A stretch of 45,452 nucleotides of DNA from assembly GCA_017483805.1 (NCBI GenBank), contig JAFUUL010000104.1, positions 1 through 45,452 of the forward strand, read 5' to 3'. The translations under genes and the position numbers were made by a program. Of the stretch, positions 41,430-45,452 are shown one piece after another. The DNA comes from Prevotella sp. (GTDB taxonomy: Bacteria; Bacteroidota; Bacteroidia; Bacteroidales; Bacteroidaceae). Below the pieces are notes generated by a model. That model saw nothing but the letters and a program-made list of their open reading frames with translations. It made no database searches and had not been told where the DNA came from. Numbering within the stretch: position 1 is the first letter of the stretch; each line of letters begins with the position of its first letter.

Positions 41430-42687
41430 GGGTTATCTATTTTCATCAGAGTCTGTGTCGGAGGGACATCCCGACAAGGTGGCCGACCAGATTTCCGACG
41501 CTATCCTTGACCAGTTCCTGGCCTATGATGACAAGGCTCGCGTGGCTTGCGAGACCTTTGTCACCACAGGTCAGGTGGTCATCATGGGCGAGGTGCGCAG
41601 CGAGGTGTACATCGACCTGCAGACCATCGCCCGCAATACCATCAAGAAGATAGGCTACACCAAGGCCGAGTATCAGTTCGACGGCAACTCGTGCGGCATC
41701 CTCACGGCTATCCACGAGCAGAGTGCCGACATCAACCGGGGTGTCGACCGCGAGGAGGACGACGACCAGGGTGCCGGCGACCAGGGCATGATGTTCGGCT
41801 ACGCCACCAACGAGACCGAGAGTTTCATGCCCGTCTCGCTCGATCTGGCCCACCTCATCATGCGCACGCTGGCCGACATCCGCAAGGAGGGCCAGGTGAT
41901 GACCTACCTGCGCCCCGATGCCAAGAGCCAGGTGACCATCCAGTATAGCGACGAGGGCATCCCCGAGCGCATCGACACCATCGTGGTGTCTACCCAGCAC
42001 GACGAGTTTGCCGACGACGATACCATGCTGGCCCGCATCAAGGACGACGTCATCAACATCCTCATTCCGCGGGTCAAGTCGCAGATTCATAGCGAGAAGG
42101 TGCTCAGCCTCTTCGGCCCCGACATCAAGTACTACGTCAACCCCACGGGCAAATTTGTCATCGGCGGCCCCCACGGCGACACGGGTCTCACCGGTCGTAA
42201 GATCATTGTCGACACCTATGGCGGCAAGGGTGCCCACGGCGGCGGTGCCTTCTCGGGCAAGGACTCCAGCAAGGTGGACCGCTCGGCTGCCTATGCCGCC
42301 CGCCACATCGCCAAGAACATGGTGGCCGCAGGCGTGAGCGACGAGATGCTGGTGCAGGTGAGTTACGCCATCGGCGTGGCCAAGCCCATGAACATCTACG
42401 TGAACACCTATGGCCGCAGCCGCGTGAACATGAGCGATGGCGAGATAGCCAAGCGGATTGAGACGCTCTTCGACCTCCGTCCGAAAGCCATCGAGCGTTC
42501 GCTGAAACTTCGCCAGCCCATGTATCTGGAGACGGCAGCCTATGGCCACATGGGCCGTCAGCCGGAAGTGGTGAAGAAGACCTTCACCAGCCACTACCAC
42601 GAGACGAAGACCATCGACGTGGAACTCTTCACCTGGGAGAAACTGGATCGCGTCGACGACATCAAGAAGGCGTTTGGACTCGACTAA
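41428..42687 (+). CDS. metK: S-adenosylmethionine synthetase
   Basis: A 419-residue enzyme that joins methionine and ATP to SAM. Motifs: [20 protein letters not shown] at the N-terminus, [16 protein letters not shown], and [20 protein letters not shown], the ATP and K/Mg binding signatures. Length is slightly above the typical 385-395, within the Bacteroidota range. The start is the ATG at 41428 within a heptamer repeat. Confidence 0.97.
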   Translation: MGYLFSSESVSEGHPDKVADQISDAILDQFLAYDDKARVACETFVTTGQVVIMGEVRSEVYIDLQTIARNTIKKIGYTKAEYQFDGNSCGILTAIHEQSADINRGVDREEDDDQGAGDQGMMFGYATNETESFMPVSLDLAHLIMRTLADIRKEGQVMTYLRPDAKSQVTIQYSDEGIPERIDTIVVSTQHDEFADDDTMLARIKDDVINILIPRVKSQIHSEKVLSLFGPDIKYYVNPTGKFVIGGPHGDTGLTGRKIIVDTYGGKGAHGGGAFSGKDSSKVDRSAAYAARHIAKNMVAAGVSDEMLVQVSYAIGVAKPMNIYVNTYGRSRVNMSDGEIAKRIETLFDLRPKAIERSLKLRQPMYLETAAYGHMGRQPEVVKKTFTSHYHETKTIDVELFTWEKLDRVDDIKKAFGLD

Positions 42688-42724
42688 CACCATAACCCAG
42701 CAGCACATCTTTGACCTGCGCACC

Positions 42725-43498
42725 ATGACGGGTCAGAGTTATTTCGACCGCGACTCCATGTTGACAGCCACCATCCCCCCGGGGGTGAAGGGCTACAGCA
42801 CGGGAGTCGCGGGCGACGCTGTGCCCTATTCCATTGGCAACGACGACATCATGTCGGTCGTCTTGCTCTCCTGCCTTGCCATCGTGACCATCTCGGTGGG
42901 CCGGTCGTGGGGTTTCATCTCCCGCCAGGCCCGTAATTTCTTCTATGCCCCCCACGACACCGATGCCGTGACCGAGACGACATCCGAACTGCGCTTCCAG
43001 GTGGTCATGGTGTTCATCGGCATACTCCTGATGGGCCTCGTCTCCTATATCTATGCCACCGAGACCATTGCCCATCCGTTCAGGATGGGCGACAACTATG
43101 GCCTGATGGGCATCATGGCCGCCATGTTCCTGGCCTACTTCCTGCTGAAGTGGCTGGCCACCTCGGTGGTCAACATGACCTTCTTCGACGGTAAAAAAAA
43201 CGTACAATGGATGAGGCTCCAACTCTTCCTGACTACCATGCAGGGCGGGCTGGTGCTTCCCTTCGTTCTGTTGCTCGTCTACTTTCAGTTTTCCGTCGAA
43301 ATTGTGCTATTATGCTTAGCGGTCGTTCTCTTTTTGAACAAAATGCTAACATTTTATAAGTGCTGGAGCATCTTTTTTAGGCAAAACGGTGGTTTATTGC
43401 AAACTTTTTTGTACTTTTGTGCCCTCGAAATGACGCCCTTGCTCGCTTTTGGCGGTGCGTGGTTGGCGTTGACGGATTTTCTTAAAGTAAATTATTAG
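42725..43498 (+). CDS. DUF4271 membrane protein
   Basis: A 257-residue protein with about six transmembrane helices (for example MSVVLLSCLAIVTISVG, VMVFIGILLMGLVSYIYAT and VLLCLAVVLFLNKMLTFYK) and no catalytic motif. It matches the DUF4271 family, which stands before hemD in many Bacteroidota; its function is not known to me. The ATG at 42725 is chosen, but an in-frame TTG at 42674, overlapping metK by 14 bases, would add 17 protein-like residues and cannot be excluded. Confidence 0.8.
   Translation: MTGQSYFDRDSMLTATIPPGVKGYSTGVAGDAVPYSIGNDDIMSVVLLSCLAIVTISVGRSWGFISRQARNFFYAPHDTDAVTETTSELRFQVVMVFIGILLMGLVSYIYATETIAHPFRMGDNYGLMGIMAAMFLAYFLLKWLATSVVNMTFFDGKKNVQWMRLQLFLTTMQGGLVLPFVLLLVYFQFSVEIVLLCLAVVLFLNKMLTFYKCWSIFFRQNGGLLQTFLYFCALEMTPLLAFGGAWLALTDFLKVNY
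43412..43419 (+). promoter_or_regulatory. Possible internal promoter for hemD
   Basis: TACTTTTG followed by TGCCC within the end of the DUF4271 gene, in a stretch where AT content rises. The -33 match is poor. It could drive hemD, rnpA and yidD separately. Confidence 0.3.
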
Positions 43499-43507
43499 GA
43501 CACAGAA

Positions 43508-44257
43508 ATGATAAAAAAGATTCTGGTTTCTCAGCCCAAGCCAACGAGCGAGAAATCGCCTTATTACGACATTGCCGAGCGATTCGGTGTCGAACTGGTT
43601 TTCAGGCCATTCATCAAGGTGGAGGGAATGTCGGCCCGCGAGTTTCGCACCCAAAAGGTGAACATACTCGACTATACGGCCATTGTTTTTACTTCTCGCC
43701 ACGCCATCGACCACTTCTTTACGCTGGCCAAGGAGTTGCGCGTGCAGATTCCAGAGGACATGAAGTATTTCTGCGTCACCGAGACCATCGCGCTCTACAT
43801 CCAGAAGTATGTGCAGTACCGCAAGCGCAAGGTCTTCTTCGGCAGCACCGGCCGTGTGGACGATCTGCTGCCCACGATGGTGAAGCACAAGACCGAGAAG
43901 TATCTCGTGCCCATGAGCGACGTGCATACCGACTCACTCACCCGTCTGCTCGACTCTAAGAAACTCCAGCACAAGGAGTGCGTGATGTACAAGACCGTCA
44001 GCAACGACTTCACCGAGGAGGAGATCAAGACCTTCGACTACGACATGCTCATCTTCTTCAGCCCCTCGGGCATCGAGTCGCTGACCAAGAATTTCCCCGA
44101 CTTCCAGCAGGGCAACATCGCCATCGCCACCTTCGGCCCGGCCACAGCCAAGGCCGTCCACGATGCCGGACTGCGTCTCGACCTGGAGGCTCCCACAGAG
44201 AAATACCCCTCTATGACCGGTGCCCTGCAGCACTATCTGCTGGTGAATGAGGAATAA
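43508..44257 (+). CDS. hemD: Uroporphyrinogen-III synthase
   Basis: A 249-residue enzyme expected to close hydroxymethylbilane to uroporphyrinogen III in tetrapyrrole synthesis. It fits the weakly conserved HemD fold: ILVSQPKPTSEKSPYYD, TAIVFTSRHAIDHFF, the central VPMSDVHTDSLTRLL, and LIFFSPSGIESLTKNFPDFQ with IATFGPATAKAVHDAGLR. It overlaps rnpA by 11 bases. No other heme gene is adjacent. The family match is good, but HemD proteins diverge strongly. Confidence 0.88.
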   Translation: MIKKILVSQPKPTSEKSPYYDIAERFGVELVFRPFIKVEGMSAREFRTQKVNILDYTAIVFTSRHAIDHFFTLAKELRVQIPEDMKYFCVTETIALYIQKYVQYRKRKVFFGSTGRVDDLLPTMVKHKTEKYLVPMSDVHTDSLTRLLDSKKLQHKECVMYKTVSNDFTEEEIKTFDYDMLIFFSPSGIESLTKNFPDFQQGNIAIATFGPATAKAVHDAGLRLDLEAPTEKYPSMTGALQHYLLVNEE

Positions 44258-44618
44258 GTTCAGAAAGCAGGAGCGCATCGTCAGCCAGAAACTGATCGAC
44301 CAACTCTTTGGCGGAAAAGACAGCCGCTCGCTGTCGGCCTTCCCCCTGAGAGCCGTCTATATGAAGCGGGACAACCCCTGCGCCGAGGCACCTGTGCAGA
44401 TACTCGTCAGCGTGCCCAAGCGTCACCTCAAGCATGCCGTCGACCGCAATCGCGTGAAGCGGCAAGTGCGCGAAGCCTATCGGCTCCAGAAAGACCTGCT
44501 CCCCGAGGGCCAGTCGCTGGCACTCGCCTTCATCTGGCAGACCGACCGATGTCTGCCGTCGGCTGAGGTAGACAGCCGCGTGAAGAGCCTCCTGGAGCGC
44601 ATTGCCCGACGGTTATGA
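44247..44618 (+). CDS. rnpA: Ribonuclease P protein component
   Basis: A 123-residue basic protein that helps the RNase P RNA cleave tRNA leaders. The N-terminus [11 protein letters not shown] and the signature [20 protein letters not shown] (the RNR motif) are typical. The start overlaps hemD by 11 bases and the end overlaps yidD by 4 (ATGA), so translation is probably coupled. In Bacteroidota this gene is not next to rpmH, as is the case here. Confidence 0.94.
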   Translation: MRNKFRKQERIVSQKLIDQLFGGKDSRSLSAFPLRAVYMKRDNPCAEAPVQILVSVPKRHLKHAVDRNRVKRQVREAYRLQKDLLPEGQSLALAFIWQTDRCLPSAEVDSRVKSLLERIARRL

Positions 44619-44857
44619 GGCGTCTCTGGCACATCATCACCGTCATTCTGAAGTGGATACTGCTGACGCCCATCATCTTCTACCAGCGATGCATCAGCCC
44701 CTTCACCCCGCCGGCCTGCCGTTTCACGCCCACCTGCTCGCAGTATGCCAAGGAGGCCATCATCAAGCACGGCCCCATCCGCGGTCTCGGCTTGGCCATC
44801 TGGCGAATATTGCGCTGCAACCCCTGGGGCGGATCCGGCTACGACCCCGTGCCGTAG
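44615..44857 (+). CDS. yidD: Membrane protein insertion efficiency factor YidD
   Basis: An 80-residue membrane-associated protein that helps YidC insert inner-membrane proteins. The family core is intact: [20 protein letters not shown] with the three cysteines, [21 protein letters not shown] and [14 protein letters not shown]. It has an amphipathic N-terminal helix. The coupling with rnpA is the usual order. A repeat separates it from tyrS. Confidence 0.96.
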   Translation: MRRLWHIITVILKWILLTPIIFYQRCISPFTPPACRFTPTCSQYAKEAIIKHGPIRGLGLAIWRILRCNPWGGSGYDPVP

Positions 44858-44868
44858 AAGCCGGAAGT

Positions 44869-44908
44869 CGATATAACGATATGACGAAATAACGATATAA
44901 CGAAAGAA
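44869..44908 (+). repeat. CGATATAA octamers x5 before tyrS
   Basis: CGATATAA, CGATATGA, CGAAATAA, CGATATAA and CGAAAGAA run head to tail and end 2 bases before the tyrS ATG at 44911. Confidence 0.85.
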
Positions 44909-44910
44909 CA

Positions 44911-45452
44911 ATGAGAAAGAACTTCGTTGAAGAACTCCGCTGGCGCGGAATGCTGGCACAGATGATGCCAGGCACAGAAGAACTCCTGCAGAAGGAGATG
45001 GTTACGGCCTACTTGGGCACCGACCCCACGGCCGACTCGTTGCACATCGGACACCTGTGCGGCATCATGATGCTGCGCCACCTGCAGCGCTGCGGCCACA
45101 GGCCTGTCATCCTGGTCGGCGGAGCCACCGGCATGATCGGCGACCCCAGCGGCAAGAGCCAGGAGCGCAACCTGCTGAACGACGATACGCTGCGTCACAA
45201 TCAGGAGTGCATTAAGGCCCAGGTGGCCAAGTTCCTCGACTTCGAGTCGAAAGACGAAAATGCAGCCCTGATGGTGAACAACTACGACTGGATGAAGGAC
45301 TTCACCTTCCTCGATTTCGCCCGCGAGGTGGGCAAGCACATCACCGTCAACTACATGATGGCCAAGGAGAGCGTGCAGCAGCGCCTGAACGGCACGGCCC
45401 GCGACGGCCTCTCGTTCTCCGAGTTCACCTACCAACTCCTGCAGGGCTACGA
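44911..45452 (+). CDS. tyrS: Tyrosyl-tRNA synthetase, 5' part cut by the window edge
   Basis: The frame from ATG 44911 stays open to the end, giving the first 180 residues of a class I synthetase. [18 protein letters not shown] starts it, and the HIGH motif is in [38 protein letters not shown] and [20 protein letters not shown] follow, as in the bacterial TyrRS. The KMSKS loop and the C-terminal S4-like domain lie beyond the edge. Confidence 0.95.
   Translation, partial: MRKNFVEELRWRGMLAQMMPGTEELLQKEMVTAYLGTDPTADSLHIGHLCGIMMLRHLQRCGHRPVILVGGATGMIGDPSGKSQERNLLNDDTLRHNQECIKAQVAKFLDFESKDENAALMVNNYDWMKDFTFLDFAREVGKHITVNYMMAKESVQQRLNGTARDGLSFSEFTYQLLQGY

Overview
The window looks like a chromosomal segment of a Bacteroidota gut-type anaerobe, most likely order Bacteroidales and close to Prevotella. 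The signs are a SusC/SusD pair, Bacteroidales-type families (DUF4843, PKD-like lipoprotein, DUF6055, DUF4254, DUF4271, fused SecDF), starts that mostly lack a Shine-Dalgarno sequence, and repeated matches to the Bacteroidota housekeeping promoter (TTG, 19-20 bases, TAnnTTTG). I see no insertion sequence, prophage, integrase, rRNA operon or CRISPR array.

Layout. Bases 1-1400 are gene-poor and AT-richer: the start of a leftward gene at the edge, a tRNA-like fragment, a 37-residue peptide gene and a promoter followed by three hairpins (candidate structured RNA). Bases 1424-8276 hold a leftward operon: an unknown 218-residue protein, rpoN, a PAP2 membrane phosphatase, purE, ispG and a membrane TPR/SpoIIE phosphatase. 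Bases 8305-10149 carry a secreted protein gene and a repeat-derived terminator. Bases 10170-20049 form a leftward Sus-like operon (SusC, SusD, DUF4843 lipoprotein, PKD-like lipoprotein, thioredoxin-fold protein, DUF6055 putative metallopeptidase) with no carbohydrate-active enzyme, which suggests import of something other than a typical glycan, perhaps peptides. A secreted histidine acid phosphatase is divergent from it. Then come sufE, a DEAD-box helicase with a SpoU-type methyltransferase, a leftward set (DUF4254, GT9 glycosyltransferase, rubredoxin), HU, rhomboid with a membrane nuclease/phosphatase-fold protein, secDF, tRNA-Arg(CCT), and a rightward run cysS, korA, korB, a DASS transporter, an M16 peptidase, metK, DUF4271, hemD, rnpA, yidD and tyrS, cut by the right edge.

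Two signals stand out. A 19-base sequence (17 of 19 identical) lies just upstream of the promoters of both the SusC operon and the secreted protein gene at 8427, whose core promoters also resemble each other; this suggests one shared regulator. Second, the window is dotted with short tandem repeats of period 7, 8 or 9 (TTAACTC, GTAAAAAG, GTGAATA, GTGATAA, CGATATAA types). They fill spacers between genes, supply stop and start codons, sit between divergent promoters, and in three cases lie inside coding sequence: in ispG, in the signal peptide of the PKD-like lipoprotein and in the helicase tail.
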